Assembly (NCBI GenBank): GCA_024919175.1
Contig: CP103804.1
Span: forward strand, 2,790,001 to 2,854,000
Direction: 5' to 3'
From: Clostridioides difficile
GTDB taxonomy: Bacteria > Bacillota > Clostridia > Peptostreptococcales > Peptostreptococcaceae
DNA: 64,000 bases
The notes beneath the pieces were generated by a model that searched no databases, had not been told where the DNA came from, and worked only from the letters and a program-made list of their open reading frames with translations. Positions 32,616 through 42,454 of the stretch are shown here, in pieces (position 1 is the stretch's first letter; each line of letters begins with the position of its first letter). A program made the position numbers and the translations under genes.

Positions 32616-33236
32616 ATGAAAGTTTTATTGATAAATGGTAGCCCAAACCAATACGGATGTACTTATACAGCATTAAATGAAGTTGCTAAAACATTAAATA
32701 AGCACGACATTGAAACCGAAATATTATATTTAGGTAAAAAGCCAATACCAGGTTGTATTGCTTGCTCTTCCTGCTTTCAAACTGGCAAATGTACTTGGGA
32801 TGATAAGGTAAATGAGTTAACGAAAGAACTAGATAATATTGATGGTATTATTGTTGGTTCACCTGTATATTTTTCTGGTGCAAGTGGACAACTAACTTCA
32901 TTTCTTGACCGCTTATTTTTTTCAGCTGGTAGTAAAATGGCAAAGAAACTTGGTGCATCAGTCGTATCATGTCGACGTGGTGGAGCAACTGCAACATTTG
33001 ACCAACTAAATAAATATTTTTCAATCAGTAATATGCCTATTGTATCATCACAGTACTGGAACCAGGTACATGGTTTTACACCAGAAGATGTTATGAAAGA
33101 TAAAGAGGGATTACAAACTATGAGAACTTTAGGTGAAAACATGGCATGGCTTCTTAAATGTATTTCAGCTGGGCAAAAAACAGGAGTCAAAGACCCTCAA
33201 TATGAAGAAAAAATTATGACTAACTTTATACAATAA
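32616..33236 (+). CDS. Flavodoxin-fold NAD(P)H-dependent FMN reductase-like protein
   Basis: A 206-residue protein of the NADPH-dependent FMN reductase group. The FMN phosphate loop is NGSPNQYGCTYTAL (8-21). The segment GCIACSSCFQTGKC contains four cysteines, typical of the iron-sulfur-flavoprotein-like family that includes MdaB/YwrO-type quinone reductases, although C-terminal cysteines are lacking. SPVYFSGASGQLTSFLDRLF forms the second loop. The ATG at 32616 follows AATGGAGGAATTTCTA. It is divergent from the HxlR gene and probably its target, as expected for an electrophile- or quinone-induced reductase. Confidence 0.88.
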   Translation: MKVLLINGSPNQYGCTYTALNEVAKTLNKHDIETEILYLGKKPIPGCIACSSCFQTGKCTWDDKVNELTKELDNIDGIIVGSPVYFSGASGQLTSFLDRLFFSAGSKMAKKLGASVVSCRRGGATATFDQLNKYFSISNMPIVSSQYWNQVHGFTPEDVMKDKEGLQTMRTLGENMAWLLKCISAGQKTGVKDPQYEEKIMTNFIQ

Positions 33237-33320
33237 ATAATTGGGTTTTATTAATTGTTAATTTTAAATTAAGGTGATGCTTAATAAGTGGAATAATTCA
33301 TATAAAACAATATAATAGCT

Positions 33321-33365
33321 AAATAGTGGTTTTGATTTTATTTATATCAAAACCACTATTTTATT
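33321..33365. terminator. Bidirectional terminator between reductase and MATE genes
   Basis: AAATAGTGGTTTTGAT and ATCAAAACCACTATTT form a hairpin with T-tract, between convergent genes. Confidence 0.85.
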
Positions 33366-33385
33366 ATTTCATCTATTTAAAACGA

Positions 33386-34747
33386 TTAATTCCTGGCATG
33401 CTCAGTTATGCCTTTCCATTTTCTTTTATAAAAATAGATTGCCCCAATAATCGCTGGTAGTATTGGTGATAAAAATTGAGCAAAATAAACACCTATAAAT
33501 CCATACTCTAAAATAGTTCCTAATGTATAACTAAGGAATAGTCTAATAAATACAGAATCTAACAATGCATTAAACATAGCTAGACTAGTAAAACCTATAC
33601 CAGTTACAAATGAATCATAAATATACATGACTGCATAAATTAAACTGTTAATTGAACAGCAAATTCTAAGATACACAATTCCCTCTCTGATAACTTCTTG
33701 ATTTTTAGACCCAAAAAATATAACTATTGGTTCTGCAAATATTTGTACAAAAACAGTGGAAATAAACGTTACAGCCAAGCTTAATTTTATTCCTGCTTTT
33801 ACTACTTCTTCAACTCGTTTAAAATCTCTTGCTCCTACATTTTGACCAACCATAATAATAACAGCTTGACCAACTGCCCAACATGGCATCCCTACAAAAG
33901 TATTTATCTTCAATCCAATTCCAGATGCTGCTGAAACAGCAATTCCATAATTATTTAACATGCCAGTCACTAATAAATAGGATATATTGACCATAGACAT
34001 TTGTATTGCTGATGGTAAACCTATTTTCAAAATCATTTTTAACTTATTTTTTTTTATTGAGAAACTTTTTAACTTAAAATCAAAAATAAAGTCATGTTTA
34101 TGCAGATATATGACTGCTATAAAAAATGATATTCCTTGTGATGTAACAGTAGCAATAGCAGCACCTTTTGTACCAATATCCATATACCAAACTAATAAAA
34201 AATCCAGAAAAATATTTATTATTGTAGCTACAAGTACAAAATATAGTGGTTGTTTAGTCTCTCCAAATCCCCTAAGAATAGAACAAATTGAATTGTATCC
34301 AAATACAAACACAGTACCAAAACAAATAACCATCATATAATCACAAGCATCTTTCATAGCTTCTTGTGGTATATTTAGCAAAGAAAAAATTGGTTTGTAT
34401 ACATACAAACCTAGTACAGTTATAATTATAGATATTATTATGGCTATAGAAAATTGTGTACTAATAGTTTCTCTTTGCCCACAACTATCATTAGCTCCTT
34501 TATAATGAGAAACTAGTACTGACCCTCCCATGGTAATTCCTATACAAATAGAATTAATTACAAAGCAAATCATAGATGAATTACTAATTGCTACAACTCC
34601 AGTACTTCCTACTACTTGACCAACAACAATCATGTCTACAATGTTATAAAATGATTGTAATAAATTTATAAAAAATAATGGTATGCTAAGTTTTGCTAAC
34701 TTTTTAAATACATTACCAGTAGTTAAATTTTCTTCTATTCTTTTCAT
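33386..34747 (-). CDS. MATE-family efflux transporter
   Basis: A 453-residue protein with twelve predicted membrane helices in two MatE halves. The N-terminal half shows KLAKLSIPLFFINLLQSFYN, VDMIVVGQVVGSTGVVAISN and ICIGITMGGSVLVSHYKGAN; the second half repeats the pattern (LKIGLPSAIQMSMVNISYLL). MATE pumps expel cationic drugs or metabolites using sodium or proton gradients; the substrate here is unknown. It starts behind GAGAGAGGAAAAATTTATATC and appears monocistronic. Confidence 0.92.
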   Translation of the reverse strand: MKRIEENLTTGNVFKKLAKLSIPLFFINLLQSFYNIVDMIVVGQVVGSTGVVAISNSSMICFVINSICIGITMGGSVLVSHYKGANDSCGQRETISTQFSIAIIISIIITVLGLYVYKPIFSLLNIPQEAMKDACDYMMVICFGTVFVFGYNSICSILRGFGETKQPLYFVLVATIINIFLDFLLVWYMDIGTKGAAIATVTSQGISFFIAVIYLHKHDFIFDFKLKSFSIKKNKLKMILKIGLPSAIQMSMVNISYLLVTGMLNNYGIAVSAASGIGLKINTFVGMPCWAVGQAVIIMVGQNVGARDFKRVEEVVKAGIKLSLAVTFISTVFVQIFAEPIVIFFGSKNQEVIREGIVYLRICCSINSLIYAVMYIYDSFVTGIGFTSLAMFNALLDSVFIRLFLSYTLGTILEYGFIGVYFAQFLSPILPAIIGAIYFYKRKWKGITEHARN

Positions 34748-34871
34748 GATATAAATTTTTCCTCTCTCTTTATGATTAAAATAAAAAACAGTAGGTGTTG
34801 CGTTTTAATACAACCCTCCTGCTCTTACACTTTAAATAATTTATATTGTTTTAATACTTAATAATAAATGA

Positions 34872-34910
34872 CAATATAAAAAGGGCTATATACAAACATC
34901 GTATATAACC
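34872..34910 (-). terminator. Terminator of a short minus-strand transcript
   Basis: On the minus strand AGGGTTATATACGA and TGTATATAGCCCT form a hairpin followed by TTTTATATTG. It lies about 85 bases beyond the small ORF at 34992-35096. Confidence 0.7.
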
Positions 34911-34991
34911 CTCAAAATAAACACTCTCACTCAATATTAGACAGCTTAAATAAGTATAGATTACTATACTAAAAATTTGTCTACTCAATGA

Positions 34992-35096
34992 TTAATTAGT
35001 ATCATAGTTTTGATTAAGCTCCACACAATGTTTTATAATATTTAACAGTGTAGAGCTATCATCAATACAAATTTTACCAAAAATTATATAAAACAT
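34992..35096 (-). CDS. Candidate small protein gene
   Basis: A 34-residue frame, MFYIIFGKICIDDSSTLLNI followed by IKHCVELNQNYDTN, with ribosome site GAGAGGGTGAAAACA. A terminator follows downstream, and it is separated from neighbours by several hundred bases. The rest of 34748-35411 shows no gene. No family recognised. Confidence 0.4.
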   Translation of the reverse strand: MFYIIFGKICIDDSSTLLNIIKHCVELNQNYDTN

Positions 35097-35411
35097 TGTT
35101 TTCACCCTCTCAAAATAAAATTGATAACATATTATAAATTTTAATAATGTTATTAATTCATTCTAAATCTTTAATATCCTATTGTCAATGCTATCATTAT
35201 TTATTAAAACAAACTTAAATTATAAAGTCCATTTACTTTATCTAATATTTTTTTGAGATATCATTTATATATTAAATTGCCTTTGACTATACTAAAATCA
35301 TTCCTTTATAGTATAATTAATCCTATTATACTTTTTTACAGATAAATAGCACACTTTATTCTAAAATATATAAAGTTATTAATAACAATACTTATCAATG
35401 CCTTCTATATT

Positions 35412-36233
35412 TTAGATTTTTATCAAATACACTCCTAAAATATACAAAATATATATATGTATTGGATAGTATAAATAAAACAAATATTTCATACTCTTGC
35501 CTTTTTCTCCATTATAAAGCAACATAAAAGGAAGGGAAGCAATCATCATCCATTGGTAATTTTCTAGAAGAGATTTTTTCAAGCTATAATCTCCTCCTGC
35601 CATAGCTACAAATATAAACATGCACATCAGAACATAGCAAATAATTAAACTAAACTTCTTTCCTCTACATAAATAAAAAATAATCCCCAGCACAACCAAA
35701 ATTGGTCCTCCTTCTACAAAAAATGGTACTGGTACAAAAATCATAATAAACATAATTACTTTATCTGTTAAGCTAAAAAGTAAGGTTAACATAATGATTC
35801 CTAAAATTATAGGAACACTTATCATCAATAACCCTCTCACAAGATACTTTTTTTCTTTTTCTGCTCTAAATTTTTTTATAAATTCTATAGCCTGTAAATA
35901 AATTACTATCAAAAATAATGTTGCAAAAATATTATTTATAATTATTGAACCTTCCGGATTTGGGAAAGCAGTATTAATTATTTGATTTCCTATTGCCATA
36001 ATGATAGACGCTACATATAATCTAGCAATATACTTCTTTCTGTTACTTGTATGACAAAACCCCTCCACTACCATAAACATAAACAATGGTGCTGATATTC
36101 TCCCTAACCAATGAAACCAAACTGGTATATGCATTGTTTGTGGCATAAAAGCTGCTATATGGTCAAATGTCATAAATATCAGTGCTAATATTTTAATGGT
36201 AAATCCATTGATACCTTTTTTAATAAAATCCAT
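35412..36233 (-). CDS. TraX-family membrane protein
   Basis: A 273-residue membrane protein with about eight helices. The start FIKKGINGFTIKILALIFMT followed by FDHI, and the segment FHWLGRISAPLFMFMVVEGF followed by CHTSNRKKY, are the TraX signature. F-plasmid TraX acetylates pilin, but chromosomal TraX proteins of Firmicutes are found without conjugation genes and probably acylate other envelope molecules. It starts 10 bases after a histidine kinase gene, suggesting it belongs to that operon and may change the cell surface under its control (inference). Confidence 0.88.
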   Translation of the reverse strand: MDFIKKGINGFTIKILALIFMTFDHIAAFMPQTMHIPVWFHWLGRISAPLFMFMVVEGFCHTSNRKKYIARLYVASIIMAIGNQIINTAFPNPEGSIIINNIFATLFLIVIYLQAIEFIKKFRAEKEKKYLVRGLLMISVPIILGIIMLTLLFSLTDKVIMFIMIFVPVPFFVEGGPILVVLGIIFYLCRGKKFSLIICYVLMCMFIFVAMAGGDYSLKKSLLENYQWMMIASLPFMLLYNGEKGKSMKYLFYLYYPIHIYILYILGVYLIKI

Positions 36234-36243
36234 ATCATATCTC

Positions 36244-37647
36244 CTACTTCTGATTTATTTTTATAACTACTTCTGTTCCTATTCCTATTTTACTACTTAC
36301 ATAAATACTACCTTCATGAATCTCTATTATTTCTTTAGAAATAGCCATTCCAAGACCTGAACCTTTGTGTAATTCACCTGTATTAGTACCTCTATAGTAT
36401 TTTTCAAAAATATGTTTTAAATCATTTTTACTTATTCCAACTCCACTATCTTTTATCATAATTTCTATAGTATCTTTTTTTACTATTTCTATTTTTATCA
36501 GAGTCTCTTCTTTATTATGCACTATTGAATTAAATATTAGATTTGTTATAGCTCTTCTAAATAAAATCGAATCTACATATACTTCAATAAAATCTTCATG
36601 ACTTACAAACTCAATATTTCTATTTTTATATCTATTGTCATTTAGAATATCTATTATTATATTTCTAACCAAACTGACTAAATTTATTTTCTTCTTATTC
36701 AAAGTTAAGCTATTATTTTTTAATCGAGTTGATAAATTTAAATCATCTACCAAATCCTTTATATACTTGGACTTATTATATATAATTTCTGTGTATTCTC
36801 GCAATTCCTCTTCTATAAATTCATAATCTTTATCATTGATTATCTCTGCATACCCTTGTATAGAAGCCAGTGGAGTCTTTATATCATGAGTTATATTAGC
36901 TAACCATTCCTCTCGCAGCTCTTCATTTTCTTTGCTCTCCGCTTCATTTATCCTCAATGTATCAGCTAATATATTGATATTTTCAAAAACTTCTTCATAT
37001 ATTCCTCTGTCTTTAAGATATAAACTATAATTTCCATTAGCCATAGTTTCAATACTCCAGATTACATTGGATATAGGCTTTGTAAGTTTTCTACTAAATA
37101 AATATCCTATGCTCAAAGCCACCACCCCATCAATTACTAATGTCAAAGTGATAATTTTATTTAAGATTTCTTTAGTATTATTTTGAGAATAAGTTAAAGT
37201 TATTCTCGATACAACTCTACTAGGTATACCTATTATTATATTCAAATGTTGGTTGTCTAAATATTTTTCTAAAACAAAATTAGTATACTCTGTTTTTATA
37301 TATTTATAGTTATTAACCATTTGAAAAGGAGTATATTTTTTTGGAATATTTGTTGGCACATTTACTCTATGTAATTCTTCTCCTGAATCATTTAAAACCT
37401 GTAACCAAGAATGTGATTCTTTTAATTTGTTAATGCCAGCTTTTGATAACTCAAACTCTCCATTTTTTTCATATAGCTCTTTTTTAAAAGAACGAGCAAA
37501 CTCTTCAGGGCTATTCTTAGAACCTACAACATTAAAAAAATTATTAGTCGAAATTACATATAGTATAGACACAATATTTATAATGACCACTGATATAACT
37601 ACAAATACGATTGTAAACATAAAGTTTCTAGTAATCTTCCATTTCAT
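36244..37647 (-). CDS. Sensor histidine kinase
   Basis: A 467-residue kinase. Transmembrane helices lie near 8-33 and 163-185, enclosing a ~130-residue external sensor; a HAMP-like segment follows. The phosphoacceptor is His254 in NITHDIKTPLASIQGYAE. The ATPase part shows NLIFNSIVHNKEE, DSGVGIS, FEKYYRG and GSGLGMAISKEI. It follows the response regulator by 3 bases and precedes traX. The ABC exporter genes just upstream suggest control of that exporter, as in peptide-antibiotic resistance modules (inference). Confidence 0.92.
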   Translation of the reverse strand: MKWKITRNFMFTIVFVVISVVIINIVSILYVISTNNFFNVVGSKNSPEEFARSFKKELYEKNGEFELSKAGINKLKESHSWLQVLNDSGEELHRVNVPTNIPKKYTPFQMVNNYKYIKTEYTNFVLEKYLDNQHLNIIIGIPSRVVSRITLTYSQNNTKEILNKIITLTLVIDGVVALSIGYLFSRKLTKPISNVIWSIETMANGNYSLYLKDRGIYEEVFENINILADTLRINEAESKENEELREEWLANITHDIKTPLASIQGYAEIINDKDYEFIEEELREYTEIIYNKSKYIKDLVDDLNLSTRLKNNSLTLNKKKINLVSLVRNIIIDILNDNRYKNRNIEFVSHEDFIEVYVDSILFRRAITNLIFNSIVHNKEETLIKIEIVKKDTIEIMIKDSGVGISKNDLKHIFEKYYRGTNTGELHKGSGLGMAISKEIIEIHEGSIYVSSKIGIGTEVVIKINQK

Positions 37648-37650
37648 ATT

Positions 37651-38376
37651 CTAATCTTCCTTTACTGCTAACTTATATCCAAGTCCTTTTATTGTAAGAA
37701 TATATTCAGGCTTTGAAGGATTCTCTTCTAATTTTTCTCTAATCTTTCTAATATGAACCATTATAGTATTATCAAATCCAATATAATCTTCACCCCATAC
37801 TTTATCCCATAATTTTTCTTTACTTATAATTTGATTCTGATTGTGTGCAAATAAAGATAATATTTTTAATTCTTTTGCAGATAATCCAATAGATTTACCA
37901 TCTTTTATGAGTTCTGCTCTACTTTCATTTAATTTATATGGACCAAATGATATAATCTTTTCTTTATTATTATCTAAGTTTATACTTTCATTTTGTTCTT
38001 CATTAAAATAGTTTAGTCTTCTTAGATGAGCTTTTGCCCTAAAAGCAACTTCTTTAGGACTAAAAGGCTTTGTAACATAATCATCCCCTCCAATTGCTAG
38101 ACCAAGCAATTTATCTATTTCTTCCGTCTTAGCTGATAGAAATATGATTGGCACATTAGAAGTTTTTCTTATTTCTTTACAAATATCATACCCTTCACCA
38201 TCTGGCAACATAATATCCAAAATAATTAAATCAGGATTGGATTTTTTGAATATTTCCAATCCTTCTTTTCTTGTTTTTGCAGTATGCACATTGTTAAGAC
38301 CTTCTTTTTTAAATACAGTTTCTAAAAGCTTTAATATTTCTACTTCATCATCTATTACTAAAATGCTATTTTCCAT
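37651..38376 (-). CDS. OmpR-family response regulator
   Basis: A 241-residue regulator. The receiver has DD at 9-10, phosphoacceptor Asp54 (LIILDIMLPDGEGYDI) and YVTKPFSP. The winged helix includes GLSAKELKILSLFAHNQNQI, LWDKVWGEDYIGFDNTIMVH and IRKIREKLEENP. The frame is open 22 codons further upstream, but ATG 38376 is supported by ATAGGAGGTTATTT. The partner is the kinase 3 bases downstream; the ABC exporter gene ends 127 bases upstream. Confidence 0.93.
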   Translation of the reverse strand: MENSILVIDDEVEILKLLETVFKKEGLNNVHTAKTRKEGLEIFKKSNPDLIILDIMLPDGEGYDICKEIRKTSNVPIIFLSAKTEEIDKLLGLAIGGDDYVTKPFSPKEVAFRAKAHLRRLNYFNEEQNESINLDNNKEKIISFGPYKLNESRAELIKDGKSIGLSAKELKILSLFAHNQNQIISKEKLWDKVWGEDYIGFDNTIMVHIRKIREKLEENPSKPEYILTIKGLGYKLAVKED

Positions 38377-38503
38377 AAATAACCTCCTATAATCCCACAA
38401 TAATTTATCTATATAGTAACATATATCTTCTTTAAAATTCATTTATATTATTTTAAATAAAAATCACTCTATAAATAAAATCACTGTTCTTTTTTATTCT
38501 TAG

Positions 38504-39277
38504 TTAAGACCTTTTACTTGATGTAAAATTTTTATAGGTTACTTTAGTTAATATTATTATCAATATCATTGAGATTAATATAGATAAACCTATTAAAGAA
38601 TTTGGTACATTATACTTAATAATTTGTTGACTCATCATAATCCAGTTTGGAGTAATAGAAACAAATTTTATAGCATTATCTGATATAAAACCTGTAATAA
38701 AGTATGGAATAGCCATAATTAATCCTCCTAATATGAAAGGTATTACAGCTGATTTAAATATTGAAGAAAGTGCTAGCCCTATTTGCGCAAATATAAAGGA
38801 CCCAAAAATGACTGATGCTATAACAATTAAATACATCTGTATTACTGTAAGATTTACATTACTATTACTAAAATACCATAAATTCTTAATTGATTCATTT
38901 AAATTTTCAAATCCAAAAAAACTAAATCCTCTGATACCAACTAATAACACAAAAGAAAGGTTAATCATGGACAAAGTCAATCCATTAGCTATTATTTTTG
39001 ATACTACTACTGACTTTTTTCCATTTTTAGTTGTATTTATCAGACCTATCATATTAGAGTCATATTCTTTTGTATAGTTTCCAGAAGTTGTTATAAACAT
39101 TATTAGTCCTATTAAAGGTATCGAACCTTCTATCTTATAGAATATATCTGCATATGTGTCAAAAACATTAAATTTTCTAATCAGTACAAAACCAAACAAC
39201 AGTAAAAATATCCAAAGCATCCAAACACTCTTTGATTTTAAGACTTTTATTATTTCTGCTTTAACTAAATTTATCAT
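38504..39277 (-). CDS. ABC-2 type permease
   Basis: A 257-residue membrane protein with six hydrophobic segments, the size and pattern of ABC-2 exporter permeases (start MINLVKAEIIKVLKSKSVWM). It lies 5 bases after the ATPase gene and is the last of three exporter genes. With the permease at 40184 it probably forms a heterodimeric channel powered by the ATPase at 39283. Similar units export or resist lantibiotics and other peptides; the substrate is not evident. The start follows AAGGAGATATAACAGAT. Confidence 0.85.
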   Translation of the reverse strand: MINLVKAEIIKVLKSKSVWMLWIFLLLFGFVLIRKFNVFDTYADIFYKIEGSIPLIGLIMFITTSGNYTKEYDSNMIGLINTTKNGKKSVVVSKIIANGLTLSMINLSFVLLVGIRGFSFFGFENLNESIKNLWYFSNSNVNLTVIQMYLIVIASVIFGSFIFAQIGLALSSIFKSAVIPFILGGLIMAIPYFITGFISDNAIKFVSITPNWIMMSQQIIKYNVPNSLIGLSILISMILIIILTKVTYKNFTSSKRS

Positions 39278-39282
39278 ATCTG

Positions 39283-40170
39283 TTATATCTCCTTTGCATC
39301 TTCTAAATCAAAATAAAGCATATATACATCTTCAAATTTTGCTTGAACCAGTTGTGTATTAGGTTCAGTTGGAGTATTTTCTGACACAACTCTAAGTACT
39401 ATTGAATCAACATCACTTTGGATACTTATAACTTTATATTTGGATTGAATCTCATCAATATCACATTCATTTTCAACTTTAATATTATAAACTTTATTTT
39501 GCATATGATTTAATATTTCTTTATGTGTTCCTTTCATAAGAAGTTTACCATTTTTAATCATTATTGTTTCTTTGGCAACTGACTCTATATCTGAAATTAT
39601 ATGTGTAGAAAGAACTATTATCTTATCTCTTGATATTTTTGCGATTAGATTTCTAAATCTAGCTCTTTCTTGTGGGTCAAGACCTGCTGTTGGTTCATCA
39701 AGTACTATTATTTTAGGATTATTTAATAAAACTTGCGCTATGCCAACTCTTCTTTTCATACCTCCAGAGAATTTTCCTATAGCCTTATTTCTGACATCAT
39801 AAAGACCTACTAACTCTAGTAATTCATCTATCCTACAATTTAAAGTTCTCCCTTTTAGACCTTTCAATGCTCCTATATATTGTAAAAATTGTCTAGCTGT
39901 AAAGTTTTTATATACTCCGAATTCTTGTGGTAAATATCCTAAAATATTTCTATAATCATCATCCATCTTAAATATATCCTTACCATTATAAAGTATTTTT
40001 CCACTCTCAGGTTTTATTAGTGTGGTTATTTGTTTCATTAGAGTGGATTTTCCTGCTCCATTTGGTCCTAAAAGACCATAAACTCCATTTTCTAATGTAA
40101 CTGTAATTTTATCATTTACGATTTTTTTACCATATATCTTTGAAATATTTTTAATTTCTAATTTATTCAT
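39283..40170 (-). CDS. ABC transporter ATP-binding protein
   Basis: A 295-residue ATPase. Walker A is GPNGAGKST, the Q loop lies in YLPQEFGVY, the signature is FSGGMKRR, Walker B is IIVLDEPTAGLDP and the switch histidine is in STHIISD. The C-terminal ~80 residues after the ATPase core are a regulatory tail, as in other ABC-2 exporters. It sits between two permease genes with gaps of 13 and 5 bases, so the three form one exporter. The second exporter in this window (47231-51076) has a closely similar ATPase. Confidence 0.93.
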   Translation of the reverse strand: MNKLEIKNISKIYGKKIVNDKITVTLENGVYGLLGPNGAGKSTLMKQITTLIKPESGKILYNGKDIFKMDDDYRNILGYLPQEFGVYKNFTARQFLQYIGALKGLKGRTLNCRIDELLELVGLYDVRNKAIGKFSGGMKRRVGIAQVLLNNPKIIVLDEPTAGLDPQERARFRNLIAKISRDKIIVLSTHIISDIESVAKETIMIKNGKLLMKGTHKEILNHMQNKVYNIKVENECDIDEIQSKYKVISIQSDVDSIVLRVVSENTPTEPNTQLVQAKFEDVYMLYFDLEDAKEI

Positions 40171-40183
40171 TTTAACTCTCCTT

Positions 40184-41206
40184 TTATCTATTTATATACT
40201 TTGGCTTTATTATTGAAAGACACAAAGTCATTACACCTACAAATATTACTACTAAAAATCCTATTGATAGATTGACAATATCTATATTCATTTTAAATAT
40301 TCTAATATCACCTAAATAATTTCCTATTATTTTATTAAAGCTAAATATTAAATCATAGTAATTTACTGTTGAAGTAATCGAAAGCAATCCTTTAGGTAAT
40401 ATGTGAACTACTGACATCACTTTAGATACAGCTATACTTAAAATAAGAAAACCTACTGATGATATTGAAGATTTACTAATAAAAGAACCTAACATAGCTA
40501 TCATTGCCCATCCTTCAAACATTAAGATATCTATAGCTATATTTGATATTACATAATTTGTTATATTTGAATTTGTTTTCAATGTAACTATATTATCTAC
40601 TATCCTAAATGATTCCAAGTCACCGTTAATTGGTAATCCTTGTTGTATACAGGTTATAATAAATATCCATACTAAATAAACAGCATAAATTACTAATGGT
40701 ATAAATATAGCAATAACTATTTTAGATTTTAATGCCTTTTTCTTCTCTTTTGACGATAGTATAATATCTTTTACCGAAGAAATTACTTCATCTGTATAAA
40801 GATTTGATACAATTATGATTATAATAATTAACATACCTATATTTATGAGTGAATTTGTAGCTCTATAATTAAACACCTTCCAAAAACCAGTGTTCTTATA
40901 TTCATTTACATTTAGATTATTGAGCTTTTCTTTTGACATGGATTTAATCTTTTTAGAAAATTCGTCTCTATTCGTTTGATTTGAAACTTGTTTTAAAACA
41001 TTAAGTTTTTTTTGAAATTTATCATTCGCTATGTCTATTTCATTCCTTGTATCCTCTATACGACCTTTTTTATCATCAATATAATAATCTTCTGTTTCTA
41101 AAACAGGTTTAACAAACATACTGATTAATAATATGAGTATTAATATCCCTAAAGATATCAACATGCTTTTAGATTTAATCAATTTCTTTATTTCCCAAAT
41201 TATCAA
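40184..41206 (-). CDS. ABC-2 type permease
   Basis: A 340-residue membrane protein. A first helix near 14-35 is followed by a ~90-residue external domain rich in charged residues and then about five further helices, a common ABC-2 layout. The frame extends to 41254, but TTG at 41206 (reading LIIWEIKKLIKSKSM) is chosen because AGGAGGAAATGTA stands directly before it, inside the longer version. It is the first gene of the three-gene exporter; no terminator separates it from the ATPase gene. Confidence 0.8.
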   Translation of the reverse strand: MIIWEIKKLIKSKSMLISLGILILILLISMFVKPVLETEDYYIDDKKGRIEDTRNEIDIANDKFQKKLNVLKQVSNQTNRDEFSKKIKSMSKEKLNNLNVNEYKNTGFWKVFNYRATNSLINIGMLIIIIIIVSNLYTDEVISSVKDIILSSKEKKKALKSKIVIAIFIPLVIYAVYLVWIFIITCIQQGLPINGDLESFRIVDNIVTLKTNSNITNYVISNIAIDILMFEGWAMIAMLGSFISKSSISSVGFLILSIAVSKVMSVVHILPKGLLSITSTVNYYDLIFSFNKIIGNYLGDIRIFKMNIDIVNLSIGFLVVIFVGVMTLCLSIIKPKYINR

Positions 41207-41389
41207 TATACATTTCCTCCTAATTCTTTTTAATTGCTTTTTATCTATATACATAATAAAACTTAAATCTTATATCAATATAATTCTAACCTTAAATAAA
41301 ACTTAAATTATTTAAATTATGTGTTTAGTTTTATTCGTTATTTATTTTTATTGTAATTTTTTAGTTTACATTTTTTATAATAAACTTGC

Positions 41390-41435
41390 TATACTTTTAT
41401 TAATAAGATTAAATCTAAAATAAGTTGGTGATTGT
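41390..41435 (+). repeat. Leader/promoter repeat, copy 2
   Basis: TTGCTATACTTTTATTAATA, AG-ATTAAA and ATAAGTTGGTGATT repeat the leader at 24098-24150 with few changes. It again ends at the ribosome site of a small membrane-protein gene. A weaker third match (GCTATATTTTTATTAAG) lies at 56690-56715 with no gene after it. Confidence 0.7.
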
Positions 41436-41684
41436 GTGAAAAATATAGATATTTATACAAAATTAAAAATAATCTTCGTAACATCTATGGCTATGTTTGT
41501 TATTGGAGCAGCATTTATCTTTTTTATAGAAAATTATATAATATCAATTATTTTTGTACTTGTTGGTATTTTTATTGATTGGAAATTTTATCGTTGCCCA
41601 AATTGTAATCATTATTTAGATTCAAGAATGGAACTTGTAAAGAATAGTACTTATTGCCCATATTGCGGAAAAATTATCAAATAG
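41436..41684 (+). CDS. Small membrane protein with C-terminal zinc ribbon
   Basis: An 82-residue protein starting with GTG behind AAGTTGGTGATT. Two hydrophobic helices (about 12-30 and 34-48) precede a short cytoplasmic zinc ribbon with CPNC (54-57) and CPYC (74-77). Such 2TM-zinc-ribbon proteins are common and mostly uncharacterised. It shares its leader with the small gene at 24151 but not its protein sequence. Function unknown. Confidence 0.75.
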   Translation: MKNIDIYTKLKIIFVTSMAMFVIGAAFIFFIENYIISIIFVLVGIFIDWKFYRCPNCNHYLDSRMELVKNSTYCPYCGKIIK

Positions 41685-41900
41685 TGATTTAAACTGCATT
41701 TTATACTCAATAAAGGAATTTTTTTATATGAAAATTTTATTATTAATCAAGATATTGCATATAAATAATAAGGTTTGAGCGAATTTAATTACATTGTTTC
41801 ATTTCTTTTTATAAAAGGACATATATATGTACTATAGGCATACTCTTATCTTTTTTGTTGTATCTTAAAATTTTTTAGCATAATAAATTAGCATAATAAA

Positions 41901-41942
41901 AAAGATATAAAGAACAACCTCCAAGTTCTTTATATCTTTTAA
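41901..41942. terminator. Hairpin downstream of the zinc-ribbon gene
   Basis: AAAGATATAAAGAAC and GTTCTTTATATCTTTT are perfect arms around AACCTCCAA. It may end the preceding transcript. The remaining sequence to 42454 is AT-rich; I see nothing further except the promoter region of the next small gene. Confidence 0.6.
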
Positions 41943-42454
41943 ATATCTATAAGTAAATCAATTAATTTTTATATCCGTTTTAAAATATCTTTTTTAAAGT
42001 TCTTACTAACAGTAACAGTGAATTTTATTTTTTATATTATTATTAATTTTAACATTCTAGCATCTCATTTTATTTATTTTTACATTTATCTTAATAATAT
42101 ATCACTTAATACTTTTTTATGTTCATATTCTACTTTAAATCTAATTAATTTTAATATATAAACCTTTAATTCAATGTACCCATGTAAAACTTATCAGTTT
42201 ATCATTAGAATTTATTCTTCAAGAAATAAATATAATTTTATAATATTTTTTAATCTAAAACAAGCATGTTGAATAATAAATCATATTCTAGTATTATTAA
42301 CTTGTAGAATAAAAACTAAATTGGTAAAACTAGAAAAATTTAGTAATAAAAGTTATAGTGATAAGTACTAAAAAGTTCTTTATAAGTTATGTCAGCAAGT
42401 TAGCACATAGATAATTTTTTTATTTTTACTAAAGTTTTTAGGGGGATGGATAAT

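Noticed and set aside
41728..41778. Short plus-strand ATG frame reading MKILLLIKILHINNKV
   Set aside because: No acceptable ribosome site, only 16 codons and simple AT-rich composition.
42301..42365. Possible LytTR boxes before the second small paralogue
   Set aside because: CTAGTTTTACC and TTAGTTTTTAT occur on the minus strand but 14-15 bases apart, not 21, and no promoter follows at the right distance.
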